11,335 nucleotides of DNA from Bacillota bacterium (GCA_023441845.1 JAEZNF010000410.1:1-11335), one strand, 5' to 3'. Shown: positions 1-6,431, numbered from the stretch's first letter. Translations and numbers: made by a program. Notes: a model not told the origin generated them from the letters alone.

Positions 1-63
1 GTCCTTGCAGCAGCGGGTATTATATATCTTGCTCGCAGCACTTTATTGGGGAAAAGGGATTAA
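1..63 (+). CDS. C-terminal end of an unidentified, probably membrane protein (partial)
   Basis: Frame 1 is open from the first base and ends at TAA 61-63, giving 20 residues (VLAAAGIIYLARSTLLGKRD). The stretch is a hydrophobic Ala/Ile/Leu run followed by a short basic tail, like a last membrane helix with a cytoplasmic end. It lies just upstream of the promoter of the Mn-exporter gene and on the same strand. Only the tail is in the window, so no family can be named. A chance open frame this short is quite possible. Confidence 0.4.
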   Translation, partial: VLAAAGIIYLARSTLLGKRD

Positions 64-83
64 GAGCAAGTTTTTGTCGTTTG

Positions 84-112
84 TTGACAAGTGTTTATTT
101 TTATAATATCAT
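84..112 (+). promoter_or_regulatory. Sigma-A promoter of the Mn riboswitch/exporter transcript
   Basis: A perfect -35 TTGACA (84-89) is followed by a 17-base spacer and TATCAT (107-112), five of six matches to the -10 consensus. Transcription would begin near 119-121, immediately before the 5' strand of the riboswitch aptamer. A nearby TATAAT at 102-107 would leave only 12 bases of spacer and is not preferred. Confidence 0.7.
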
Positions 113-120
113 TATACTGT

Positions 121-275
121 TAAAAGGGAGTAGTTTTTATTACAAGGTCAACATACTGGTAGTTTTAGGACAGCTTTACCTTAAAAATTACCTGGCTTTG
201 TAACCGGATTAGGTAACGAGACTTTTAGCATAATCCTTATATGGGTTATGTTAAAAGTCTTTTTTAATATATATG
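121..275 (+). ncRNA. yybP-ykoY family manganese riboswitch
   Basis: The leader carries family hallmarks: the 5' strand AAAAGGGAGTAG (122-133), a central GGCTTTG-containing strand (194-200), and the 3' strand AACGAGACTTTT (215-226), whose CTTTT can pair back with the 5' AAAAG as helix P1. This class binds Mn(2+) and commonly controls Mn exporters. The P1 3' strand is also the 5' arm of the terminator at 219-265. Aptamer folding and termination are therefore mutually exclusive, as expected for a switch turned ON by the metal. It sits directly upstream of a UPF0016 exporter, a known pairing. The family call rests on recalled consensus and gene context, not a covariance-model search. Confidence 0.87.
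219..265 (+). terminator. Riboswitch-controlled intrinsic terminator
   Basis: AGACTTTTAGCATAATCC (219-236) pairs with GGGTTATGTTAAAAGTCT (243-260) over 18 positions with two G-T wobbles and a 6-base loop, followed by a T run (260-265). Its left arm includes the aptamer's closing 3' strand, so it is the expression platform of the manganese riboswitch. Read-through reaches the exporter start about 55 bases downstream. Confidence 0.88.
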
Positions 276-320
276 GCTTATTGTAAAAAATATAACAAAT
301 TTTAAGAGAGGGTGGATGGA

Positions 321-1073
321 TTGAATACAGCATTTATGGCATATCTGTTTTCGGCAGGTGCGGTTGTACTGGCGGAAATGGGGGATAAAACACAGCTTCT
401 GGCGATGGCTTTTGCTACAAAATATAAGGCTTCAAAGGTTCTTATAGGCGTATTTATAGCAACGGTATTAAATCATGCACTGGCGGTTGCCGCCGGCAGT
501 GTTATAGGCCGGTTTGAGTCGGTTCAGGTCTTGATACAGGCAATTGCAGCACTATCATTTATATTTTTCGGTCTCTGGACAATCAGGGGAGACAAGCTTG
601 AGGGCGAGGAGAACAGGAAGACAAGGTTCGGGCCTGTAATTACCGTGGCCGTAGCATTCTTTATTGCAGAAATGGGAGATAAGACACAGTTTGCAACGGT
701 TTCAATCGCCTCGCAGTTTCCTTCAAATCCGCTGTGGATATTGATGGGTACTACAACGGGAATGCTGATTGCCGACGGTGTAGGAATTATTATCGGAGTG
801 GTAATGTGCAGGAGGATTCCGGAAAGAACCGTAAAGCTGGTTTCCGCAGTAGTTTTTATACTTTTTGGATTTATCGGCAGTTATCAGGTTGCAGCCGGAG
901 AGCTGAACCTTGGTACAGGCACAACAGCTGCGATAATGGCAGGACTTATTATTTTAACAGCTATTCCGGCGTATTATCTTGTGAAGAAAGGCAGCGGGAA
1001 GGAAGAACAGAATCCTTCGGTTGCCGCACACTGTAAAGTAAGACTAAAAAATCCTGAAACAGATAATAATTAA
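321..1073 (+). CDS. UPF0016/GDT1 (TMEM165)-family manganese exporter
   Basis: A polytopic membrane protein of about 250 residues, the usual size for the two-repeat family. It has two copies of the signature E-x-G-D-K-T-Q, at about residues 19-25 and 117-123 of the form starting at 321. These motifs form the cation path in UPF0016/GDT1 proteins, which export Mn(2+) (in eukaryotes Ca(2+)/Mn(2+)) across the membrane. Six or seven hydrophobic segments surround the two motifs, with a charged loop between the halves. TTG 321 is chosen because the SD-like GAGAGGGTGG (306-315) sits 5-8 bases upstream. The in-frame GTG at 312 would lie inside that site, and ATG 316 is out of frame and stops after two codons. 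The manganese riboswitch upstream supports Mn as substrate and Mn-induced expression. The last ~25 residues are a hydrophilic tail. Confidence 0.92.
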   Translation: MNTAFMAYLFSAGAVVLAEMGDKTQLLAMAFATKYKASKVLIGVFIATVLNHALAVAAGSVIGRFESVQVLIQAIAALSFIFFGLWTIRGDKLEGEENRKTRFGPVITVAVAFFIAEMGDKTQFATVSIASQFPSNPLWILMGTTTGMLIADGVGIIIGVVMCRRIPERTVKLVSAVVFILFGFIGSYQVAAGELNLGTGTTAAIMAGLIILTAIPAYYLVKKGSGKEEQNPSVAAHCKVRLKNPETDNN

Positions 1074-1099
1074 CTATGATAGAAAATAAGCTGCATTAA

Positions 1100-1193
1100 A
1101 GATAAACAACTTTAAAATAATTAAACAGCGAAAAAAGCGATGCATTAACGCTTTTTGGCTACTTAAAAAATTCAATTATAAAGTTGTTTATCT
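1100..1193. repeat. Nested palindrome between the Mn exporter and dedA genes
   Basis: Outer arms AGATAAACAACTTTA (1100-1114) and its exact reverse complement (1179-1193) enclose an inner hairpin, AAAAAGCG (1132-1139) with CGCTTTTT (1149-1156), whose base extends through AGC/GCT (1127-1129/1158-1160). The inner hairpin ends in a T run and could terminate the exporter transcript. The 15-bp perfect outer arms are not needed for that and suggest a small mobile palindromic element or a structured RNA. The octamer TGCATTAA occurs just left of the element (1092-1099) and again in the inner loop (1141-1148). TTCAAT (1171-1176) and TATAAA (1193-1198), 16 bases apart, could be a weak promoter for the next gene. 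Confidence 0.7.
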
Positions 1194-1227
1194 ATAAATT
1201 GGTGTACACTTTCAGAAGGGAATATGG

Positions 1228-1869
1228 ATGGATTGGATTTTAAACCTGCTTGACTACATAATACATATAGACAGGTATCTGGCAGAAGTAGTTGAAAACT
1301 ACGGCTTGTGGACTTACTTGATTCTGTTTGCCGTAATTTTTTGTGAGACGGGGCTGGTAGTAACGCCTTTCCTTCCCGGAGATTCTCTTGTTTTTGTTAT
1401 CGGAGCATTAGGCTCAAGTGGGACCATAAACTATAAAATATCGGTAATTATATTGATGGCGGCAGCTGTCGGTGGAAATACCCTGAACTATTTTATTGGA
1501 CGTATGATAGGAAAAAAACTTTTAAAAAGGAAAAAGATACTTTTGTTAAAAGTGGAGCACATTGATAAAACCAATAAATTTTATCAAAAGCATGGGGGAA
1601 TTGCTATTGCGGTTTCAAGATTCCTTCCGATAGTCAGGAGCTTTGCTCCTTTTGTAGCGGGAATAGGAAATATGATGTTTTCGAAATTCTTTGTTTATAA
1701 TCTTATTGGCTCTGTAATATGGGTTCTGGTGTTTTTTTCAGGCGGATTTTTCTTTGGAAAGATACCTGCGGTAAAGGATAACTTTTCACTGGTAATCCTT
1801 CTGATTGTTCTTATTACTTTTGTTCCGGCCTTATTTTCTTTTATAAGGCGCAAACTAAAAGCAGTGTAA
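1228..1869 (+). CDS. DedA-family integral membrane protein
   Basis: 213 residues, typical DedA (SNARE-associated PF09335) length. Visible family features are Glu40 followed by P-G-D-S at 50-53 in the first re-entrant region, R-F-L-P-I-V-R at 131-137 continuing into SFAPFVAGIG, and about four to five hydrophobic segments, ending in a basic tail (RRKLKAV). Bacterial DedA proteins sit in the cytoplasmic membrane. Some translocate undecaprenyl phosphate (UptA type) and others affect phospholipid distribution or proton-motive force, and the sequence does not decide between these. SD AGAAGGG (1214-1220) lies 7 bases before ATG 1228. The ATG at 1224 is out of frame. The gene is probably transcribed alone, between the nested palindrome upstream and a terminator downstream. 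Confidence 0.92.
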   Translation: MDWILNLLDYIIHIDRYLAEVVENYGLWTYLILFAVIFCETGLVVTPFLPGDSLVFVIGALGSSGTINYKISVIILMAAAVGGNTLNYFIGRMIGKKLLKRKKILLLKVEHIDKTNKFYQKHGGIAIAVSRFLPIVRSFAPFVAGIGNMMFSKFFVYNLIGSVIWVLVFFSGGFFFGKIPAVKDNFSLVILLIVLITFVPALFSFIRRKLKAV

Positions 1870-1905
1870 TTTAATTTTGACATAGAACGGTTGGTAGAAG
1901 CTGGC

Positions 1906-1945
1906 GGGCCCCCATTCGTAAGGATGGAGGGCTCTTTATTTTTTA
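1906..1945 (+). terminator. Intrinsic terminator after dedA-family gene
   Basis: GGGCCCCCAT (1906-1915) pairs with ATGGAGGGCTC (1924-1934) with one bulged A and one G-T wobble, closing an 8-base loop, and is followed by TTTATTTTTT (1935-1944). The stem is GC-rich in an AT-rich gap. It lies 37 bases after the DedA stop on the same strand. Confidence 0.85.
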
Positions 1946-2158
1946 TGCACGGTTAGGCAATCGGGGTTGATTCTATAACGTATCGGGCGTGTTCGGATGT
2001 TTTAAAGGCATCAGGCGTAGGTTATTCAGGAGAATGATTATATCTGAGATTACATGAATTGGCAGTGACTGATAACAAAGATTACAGTAAAATAATCATA
2101 GTCGAAAATTCAAATAAGTTATTTAATTGTAATTGTATATTGTAGAGGAGGGGAAATA

Positions 2159-2923
2159 ATGACCAGACAGAGGATGAAGGCGGTTTTAGCTATAGTTATG
2201 ATTGCCATTACGGCAGTTGGCTTGATAAGCAGTGTGAATGCCGACGCGAAAGTACAAATAACCGGCATCGTAAAAGCCGGTTTGGATAAGATCGTTCCAT
2301 ATAATGACATGGAAAAGGATACACAGAAACAAACAAAACAGTTGCCGAAAGAACAACTAAAAGAACAGAATAATCAAAATAATCAGGATAAGCCGTTAGG
2401 CACTATTCTACAGGAAAAGGGAATAACAAATCCCGGTACGGGGTTACGGATAGTTATTGATAAGTCAGAGCATACTCTTACTTTGGTATATGACGGCACG
2501 AGCCTCAAAAGCTATGATGTTGAATTCGGCAGTGGAGGCAGCGGAGACAAGGCAGTAGAAGGTGATAGAAAGACACCGGAAGGAATCTTTTATGTTACAA
2601 ACCGAAAGATAATGAACCCGCCGGACTATTATCTCGGGTCAAGATGGCTGGGGGTCAGCTATCCGAATGTTGAAGATGCAAGCAGGGGGGTGGCAGATGG
2701 GTTGATTGATAAGGAAACATATAATGACATAGTTAATGCAGTCAACAATGGTGAAAATCCTCCGCAAAATACTGCGCTCGGCGGTATGATCGGAATACAC
2801 GGCGGGAGTGTCGAGAGCTTTGGAAGTGACTGGACTTGGGGGTGCGTAGGACTTAAGAATTCTGATATAGAGGATTTCTACGGCTATATTGTCGCCGGGA
2901 CGCCGATAATCATACAAAAATAA
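2159..2923 (+). CDS. Secreted L,D-transpeptidase (YkuD domain)
   Basis: 254 residues. The N-terminus is a basic MTRQRMK followed by a hydrophobic segment (8-26) and Ala-Asp-Ala at 28-30, a good signal peptidase I site. If uncleaved it would be an anchor. A Gln/Asn/Lys-rich linker (about 52-78) leads to a YkuD domain (about 96-254). YkuD enzymes form 3-3 cross-links in peptidoglycan or attach proteins to it, using a Cys nucleophile and a His. Here they are H214 (I-H-G-G) and C229 in S-D-W-T-W-G-C-V-G-L. The common S-H-G-C is replaced by T-W-G-C, as in the YafK-like branch (DWTxGC). The G-x-K-x-T-P-E-G-x-F motif is present near residues 138-149. SD GAGGAGGGG (2145-2153) is strong and 5 bases from the ATG. 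The gene is monocistronic by its surroundings. Confidence 0.93.
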   Translation: MTRQRMKAVLAIVMIAITAVGLISSVNADAKVQITGIVKAGLDKIVPYNDMEKDTQKQTKQLPKEQLKEQNNQNNQDKPLGTILQEKGITNPGTGLRIVIDKSEHTLTLVYDGTSLKSYDVEFGSGGSGDKAVEGDRKTPEGIFYVTNRKIMNPPDYYLGSRWLGVSYPNVEDASRGVADGLIDKETYNDIVNAVNNGENPPQNTALGGMIGIHGGSVESFGSDWTWGCVGLKNSDIEDFYGYIVAGTPIIIQK

Positions 2924-3005
2924 GGGACTCGCGAAAAAATACGGGTTTACCGGCATGTAACCATTTTGGTGAGCTTTTCCGTACCGAATGATGCCGGATT
3001 GGAGC

Positions 3006-3045
3006 GGCGAATAAGGTTCACTCCCTTATTCGCCATTAAATTTGA
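3006..3045 (+). terminator. Probable terminator after the L,D-transpeptidase gene
   Basis: A perfect 11-bp stem GGCGAATAAGG (3006-3016) / CCTTATTCGCC (3024-3034) with a 7-base loop is followed by ATTAAATTTGAC. The T tract is interrupted, so termination may be weak. It lies 83 bases after the stop. It could also help block the convergent minus-strand transcript. Confidence 0.6.
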
Positions 3046-3087
3046 CTTTTACAATACTCGAAAACGTAAAACATGGCCGGTTGCCGC

Positions 3088-3119
3088 ATCGGCAGTTTTA
3101 AGGCTTAAAACGTGCCGAC
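3088..3119 (-). terminator. Hairpin directly downstream of the deiminase-like gene
   Basis: Read on the minus strand, GTCGGCACGTTTTAA pairs with TTAAAACTGCCGAT over 14 positions with one bulged C and one G-T wobble around a GCC loop. It begins 1 base after the TAA stop (3121-3123). No T run follows, so it may act as a 3'-end stabiliser or Rho-independent-like pause rather than a classical terminator. Confidence 0.5.
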
Positions 3120-3120
3120 T

Positions 3121-4347
3121 TTATTCAGCAGGCATATGCTGGGTGATGCAATGGAGCCCTCCGCCCCAGAGGTTTACATTTTCAGAATCTATACGAATAA
3201 CCTGCCTTCCTGGAAATACTCCACGGAATATATCAATGACACCGTTTTCGGTGTCCCGAAGTATATCGGAGCGTCCGGGCTTCCAATAGGATTGAAATAA
3301 AACGGCGCCATTTGTGGCAGCATAGTTCAGATAGCTGCGGATAGGTGTCTTGCCTGCTTCATTTGGTTTTCCGTAGACTGTCGGCGGCATAGGTACTCTT
3401 ATAATTTGAAATGGTTTGCCGTCTTGGTCGGTTGAATTCTTAAGTATGTTATAATTTTCTTCAAGCCTTAGATATGACTCGTTTGTGAAATTACTTGCAT
3501 ATCTGTCTCCTGGTAATATCTGTGCCAGAAGTATTGTGTTAGGACTGGCAAACCTCGCTATTTCATTTATATGGCCGCTTGTAATTTTGTCATCTTCGGC
3601 AAGGCCTTTTTTTAGCCAAATTATTTTCTTAAGGCCGAAAACCCTTTTATACTCATTCTCAATCTGCTGTTTTGTCATACCGGGATTGCGTTTTAGTACC
3701 ACAGACTCGGTTGTCATTAAGGTGCCTTTTCCGTTTGATTCTATAGCACCGCCCTCGGATATAAGATTTGTGCCTATAACAGGAAGATTGAACCATTGAG
3801 CTACAAGCTTATCCACCTGACTTTCTACATTGATATAGGTTTGGCTTCCATCCCTGCTGTAATTGTTAAATCCGAAATCTACAACGTTAAGCCTGTTATT
3901 GGCGTTCATTACAAAGACCGGACCCACGTCCCGGGTCCAGATAGACATATGGTTGATAACGTAAAAGCTTACATTGGTGCCTGAATAACCGCTTGATTTG
4001 AGTAAAGCCCTTATTTGGGCGATTTCATCCTTGCTTCTTGTCATCACATTGACCTTTATAAACGGGTCAAAAGCTTTTATAACGTCTACCATAACAGGGT
4101 TCACCGGGTGATTGCCGGTGTTATAGACTTCCGACGGCCACTGCAGCCAAATGGCCTGCTGTTTTTCAAATTCACCCGGAAGCCTGTAGGAAACAGAAGT
4201 ATTTCCGGGAGTGTTCCCGGAATTGTATTCCAGTTTTGTGATGTTGTTATTGTTGTTTTGTTTTTGAGGCAGGTATTTCCACACACCTGCCAACAGAAAC
4301 AGTAAGAATATTGGAATGATTATTAAAATTGCAGGTATCCTTTTCAT
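3121..4347 (-). CDS. Membrane-anchored agmatine deiminase-like protein (PAD_porph family)
   Basis: 408 residues. A signal-anchor (about 5-25) and an Asn-rich linker (32-36) precede a full agmatine deiminase/peptidylarginine deiminase-type fold (about 55-404). Motifs visible are W-T-R-D140-V-G-P, E198-G-G-A, G-H259-I-N261-E and the C-terminal G-G-G-L-H-C400-I-T-Q with the catalytic Cys. The family hydrolyses guanidino groups (agmatine to N-carbamoylputrescine, or peptidyl-Arg to citrulline). Two things are odd. The protein should sit outside the membrane, unlike cytoplasmic AguA and more like the secreted Porphyromonas enzyme. Also, the usual His-x-Asp is His-x-Asn (codon AAT), and the preceding T-D-G-H is T-S-G-H, so activity or substrate may differ. 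ATG 4347 has SD AAAGGTAGAG upstream. It lies 70 bases after the VanW gene, probably in the same operon. Confidence 0.88.
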   Translation of the reverse strand: MKRIPAILIIIPIFLLFLLAGVWKYLPQKQNNNNNITKLEYNSGNTPGNTSVSYRLPGEFEKQQAIWLQWPSEVYNTGNHPVNPVMVDVIKAFDPFIKVNVMTRSKDEIAQIRALLKSSGYSGTNVSFYVINHMSIWTRDVGPVFVMNANNRLNVVDFGFNNYSRDGSQTYINVESQVDKLVAQWFNLPVIGTNLISEGGAIESNGKGTLMTTESVVLKRNPGMTKQQIENEYKRVFGLKKIIWLKKGLAEDDKITSGHINEIARFASPNTILLAQILPGDRYASNFTNESYLRLEENYNILKNSTDQDGKPFQIIRVPMPPTVYGKPNEAGKTPIRSYLNYAATNGAVLFQSYWKPGRSDILRDTENGVIDIFRGVFPGRQVIRIDSENVNLWGGGLHCITQHMPAE

Positions 4348-4417
4348 TTTATCTCTACCTTTGTGATTTTAAAAATTTTATTAATTGATTAAAAAAGTTG
4401 TTTGCTGTTTGCTTAAA

Positions 4418-5083
4418 TCAAGCTTTAAAAATTGTTACGAATACTTTATCACCTGTTATGCCTGCTTCAATTATAACAGGGTAATCCTTTGAGTTACGGA
4501 ATTTGAAATCCATGGTTCCATAGCTTACAGCAGCATCATTTCCCTGGGAAACATAGTGGACATCTTTGCTGTGTGAATGCCTTTCCACAATTTCCAAACC
4601 GGATTTTAAAGCAGCATTGTAAAGGGTGCTGCTTAACTGGCAAACACCTCCGCCTATAGCTTCTTTCCTCTTTCCGTTCATAATAACTTTTGCCTTTTCA
4701 TACCCATCCTCTGAGGACCTTTTCCCAACAACCGTGTTAAAGGAAAAAACTTCTCCCGATTCAACTTTGAAGCCGCTTATTTCACTGGCAGCGATCGATA
4801 TATTATTAACCCTGTCAGGGTCCGTATCAAGCAAAGTTGTTTCAAAGCCGGCAATAGGCACTCTTTCGCCGGTGGGTAAATTCCTGTCCTCCGTGGGGCT
4901 GGGTTCAGGTGACTGAACATTATCAGGAGGGTTAGTGTTTTGTACAGTACCGACAGGTGGTGAAGCATTTCCCGAGTTGAACTTTTCCTGCTCTGCTATT
5001 GGGCTTTTGGCTTTGCACGAAGTTTGAGCAACAGCATTAAGAATAAGTAATATGGCAATTAAAATGTGTTTGAATTTATTCAA
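4418..5083 (-). CDS. VanW-domain probable lipoprotein (first copy)
   Basis: 221 residues. The N-terminus (MNKFKH plus a hydrophobic run to about 20) ends in Q-T-S-C23, a weak lipobox because position -3 is Gln, so the form could be lipoprotein or secreted. A low-complexity Pro/Ser/Asn linker (about 24-75) leads to a VanW domain (about 78-219) with its signature G-G-G-V-C148-Q-L-S-S-T-L-Y-N and the later E-R-H-S-H-S segment. VanW domains are widespread in Clostridia, and their biochemical role is not settled. The name comes from an accessory gene of vanB clusters, and no van genes are present here. The start is TTG 5083, preceded by SD AAAGAGGTGAT. The deiminase-like gene follows 70 bases downstream with no clear terminator between them. 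A second VanW gene is divergent. Confidence 0.9.
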   Translation of the reverse strand: MNKFKHILIAILLILNAVAQTSCKAKSPIAEQEKFNSGNASPPVGTVQNTNPPDNVQSPEPSPTEDRNLPTGERVPIAGFETTLLDTDPDRVNNISIAASEISGFKVESGEVFSFNTVVGKRSSEDGYEKAKVIMNGKRKEAIGGGVCQLSSTLYNAALKSGLEIVERHSHSKDVHYVSQGNDAAVSYGTMDFKFRNSKDYPVIIEAGITGDKVFVTIFKA

Positions 5084-5139
5084 TCTATATCACCTCTTTA
5101 TATTAGTATTTTTCAGGCAATTGATATAATCCGATGTAA

Positions 5140-5171
5140 GTGTTACATAAGTATGTATATTTATGTAACAC
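5140..5171. promoter_or_regulatory. Perfect 11-bp inverted repeat between divergent VanW genes, candidate operator
   Basis: GTGTTACATAA (5140-5150) and TTATGTAACAC (5161-5171) are exact reverse complements around a 10-base AT spacer. The site begins 57 bases upstream of the minus-strand VanW start and lies 11 bases before an AGGAGG on the plus strand. The symmetry and place fit a dimeric repressor site controlling either direction. A terminator is less likely, as no T run follows on either strand. Confidence 0.45.
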
Positions 5172-5193
5172 AGTAATATACAGGAGGCTTAAA

Positions 5194-5450
5194 ATGATGA
5201 TGTTAAGAAATATCTGATTTTGTGTATTGCTTTTCGAATAGGTAGTGCTTTTTAACATTACTAATTTCTAGGCATTTTTTATGTTAAAAAGCACTACCTC
5301 TGTTTGTGCCACGCTTCTGGAAACGAATTCTGTTACGGAGTACTAAATGAAGGCAGGAAGTGGAAAGTGTATTTTCTTTGGTTTAATACAAATAATATTA
5401 AGACAGTAGAAATATATACTGAAATTTACAAGAATGGTGAATCAAATTGA
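5194..5450 (+). pseudogene. Decayed small exported-protein gene upstream of the second VanW gene
   Basis: AGGAGG (5182-5187) precedes three tandem ATG codons (5194-5202), but that frame stops at 5215. Adding one A to the TTAAG at 5203-5207 would give MMMLKKYLILCIAFRI, a signal-peptide-like start. That second frame (codons in register with 5202) hits TAA inside the left arm of the palindrome at 5240-5299. It is open again from 5265 to TGA 5448-5450, encoding a Tyr/Lys/Asn-rich 61-residue tail ending YKNGESN. The final TGA overlaps the next gene's TTG start by two bases (TTGA), a translational-coupling layout. This is read as a gene broken by a one-base deletion and by a palindrome-borne stop. 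No homologue is recognised, and an open tail of this length could occur by chance. Confidence 0.38.
5240..5299. repeat. Palindromic repeat, copy 1 (19-bp perfect arms)
   Basis: AGGTAGTGCTTTTTAACAT (5240-5258) and its exact reverse complement (5281-5299) enclose a 22-base centre. The core from AGTGCTTT (5244) to AAGCACT (5295) is 52 bases. It aligns with the palindrome at 6592-6642: same ends, the shared TTTCT[A/G]G centre, and TATGTT[A/C]AAAAGC[A/G]CT at the right. It interrupts the frame of the decayed gene around it. There is no T run positioned for a terminator and no clear target duplication. Confidence 0.72.
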
Positions 5451-6412
5451 TTAAAGGCAGATTAAAATTAATATCCCTGTTAATAATTTCATTCTTGTTT
5501 CTATTGCCTGTATCATGCTCTGCACATAACCCGTCTGATAAAGGTAAACTAAAAAGTGCGGAGCCGCAGAACAAGATGGAATCACAAAAACGTATGTCAG
5601 CTGAAGGTAATCCGGGTATATTGAAGAAAACAGGAGAAAATTTAACATCAGGAGCTGTAACGCAGGTACCATGGGAAAATGACGAAGGTTTCAAATCTGC
5701 ACAGCAGAAAAGAGGTACATTTGAAATGCTGGCTGCTTATCGTACCGTACTGAAAGACCCTCTTTCCGGTGAAGAAGAGAATGTACACCTGGCTGCCCGC
5801 TATCTTGCAGGTAATATGGTAGAACGGGGACAGGTTTTTTCACAAAACCGGCAAATCGGGCCATACACGGAAGAGAGAGGATTCAAAACCGGACCGACTT
5901 ATAGCGGGGCAAATCTTGTAAATACTGTCGGTGGAGGGGTGTGCAAGATAGCATCTACCCTGTATAACGTAGTTGTTTTAAGCAATCTCCAGGTTGTTGA
6001 GAGGCATAACCACAGCATGCCGGTTCCTTATGTTCCTTATGGACAGGATGCTACTGTATTCTATGGGCAAAGTGATTTTAAATTTAAAAATGATACCGGG
6101 TCTCCAGTATTAGTTTGGGCACAGGGCATAGACAATATACTTTATATAGGATTTTACAGTAAAGAAAAGGCTCCAAAGGTAGAATGGCATCATGATATAA
6201 CAAATACGAAAAAGGCGCCGGATGTCTTCCGTAATAATACATTATTGGCTGCAAACAGCGAAAAGAAGGTTGCAGAGGGAATGGATGGCGCAACAGTAAG
6301 GTCGTGGGTTACTATAGAAAAAGAGGATGGAACAAAAACCGAAAAACAAATGGGAATAAGCTATTACAAACCTTTTCCCAATATTATCGAAAAAGGCATT
6401 GCGGTAAAATAA
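5447..6412 (+). CDS. VanW-domain probable lipoprotein (second copy)
   Basis: 321 residues. A basic start (MIKGRLK), a hydrophobic segment (8-20) and P-V-S-C24 suggest a lipoprotein signal, although position -3 is Pro. A charged linker (25-75) leads to the VanW domain (about 95-245) with G-G-G-V-C166-K-I-A-S-T-L-Y-N and E-R-H-N-H-S. It differs from the first copy, which has C-Q. The C-terminal ~75 residues (V-A-E-G-x-D-G-...-K-P-F-P-N-I-I-E-K-G) resemble the end of a G5-like, peptidoglycan-associated domain; this is an inference from pattern. TTG 5447 is the only plausible start because TGA 5438 is in frame just upstream. GGTGA (5436-5440) lies 6 bases before it. The start overlaps the stop of the decayed gene upstream. 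A terminator follows. The role of VanW domains is unresolved, and cell-wall association is the likely context. Confidence 0.89.
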   Translation: MIKGRLKLISLLIISFLFLLPVSCSAHNPSDKGKLKSAEPQNKMESQKRMSAEGNPGILKKTGENLTSGAVTQVPWENDEGFKSAQQKRGTFEMLAAYRTVLKDPLSGEEENVHLAARYLAGNMVERGQVFSQNRQIGPYTEERGFKTGPTYSGANLVNTVGGGVCKIASTLYNVVVLSNLQVVERHNHSMPVPYVPYGQDATVFYGQSDFKFKNDTGSPVLVWAQGIDNILYIGFYSKEKAPKVEWHHDITNTKKAPDVFRNNTLLAANSEKKVAEGMDGATVRSWVTIEKEDGTKTEKQMGISYYKPFPNIIEKGIAVK

Positions 6413-6431
6413 GCAGAGAAATGAGAAAAAA

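Noticed and set aside
316..324. ATG at 316 after a GAGAGGG site as start of the exporter
   Set aside because: It is out of frame with the exporter and stops after two codons. TTG 321 in the right frame has the SD at proper distance.
1957..2037. A 26-codon open frame after a TAG, with a protein-like composition (AIGVDSITYRACSD...)
   Set aside because: No start with an SD, very short, and no recognisable family. Treated as intergenic.
3485..4305. Several open frames on the plus strand opposite the deiminase-like gene
   Set aside because: They lack SD sites and family motifs, while the minus-strand frame has all the deiminase motifs. They are shadows.
4418..6412. A vancomycin-resistance cluster suggested by the VanW domains
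   Set aside because: No vanH, vanA/B ligase, vanX or vanRS genes are present, and VanW domains are common in Clostridia without glycopeptide resistance.
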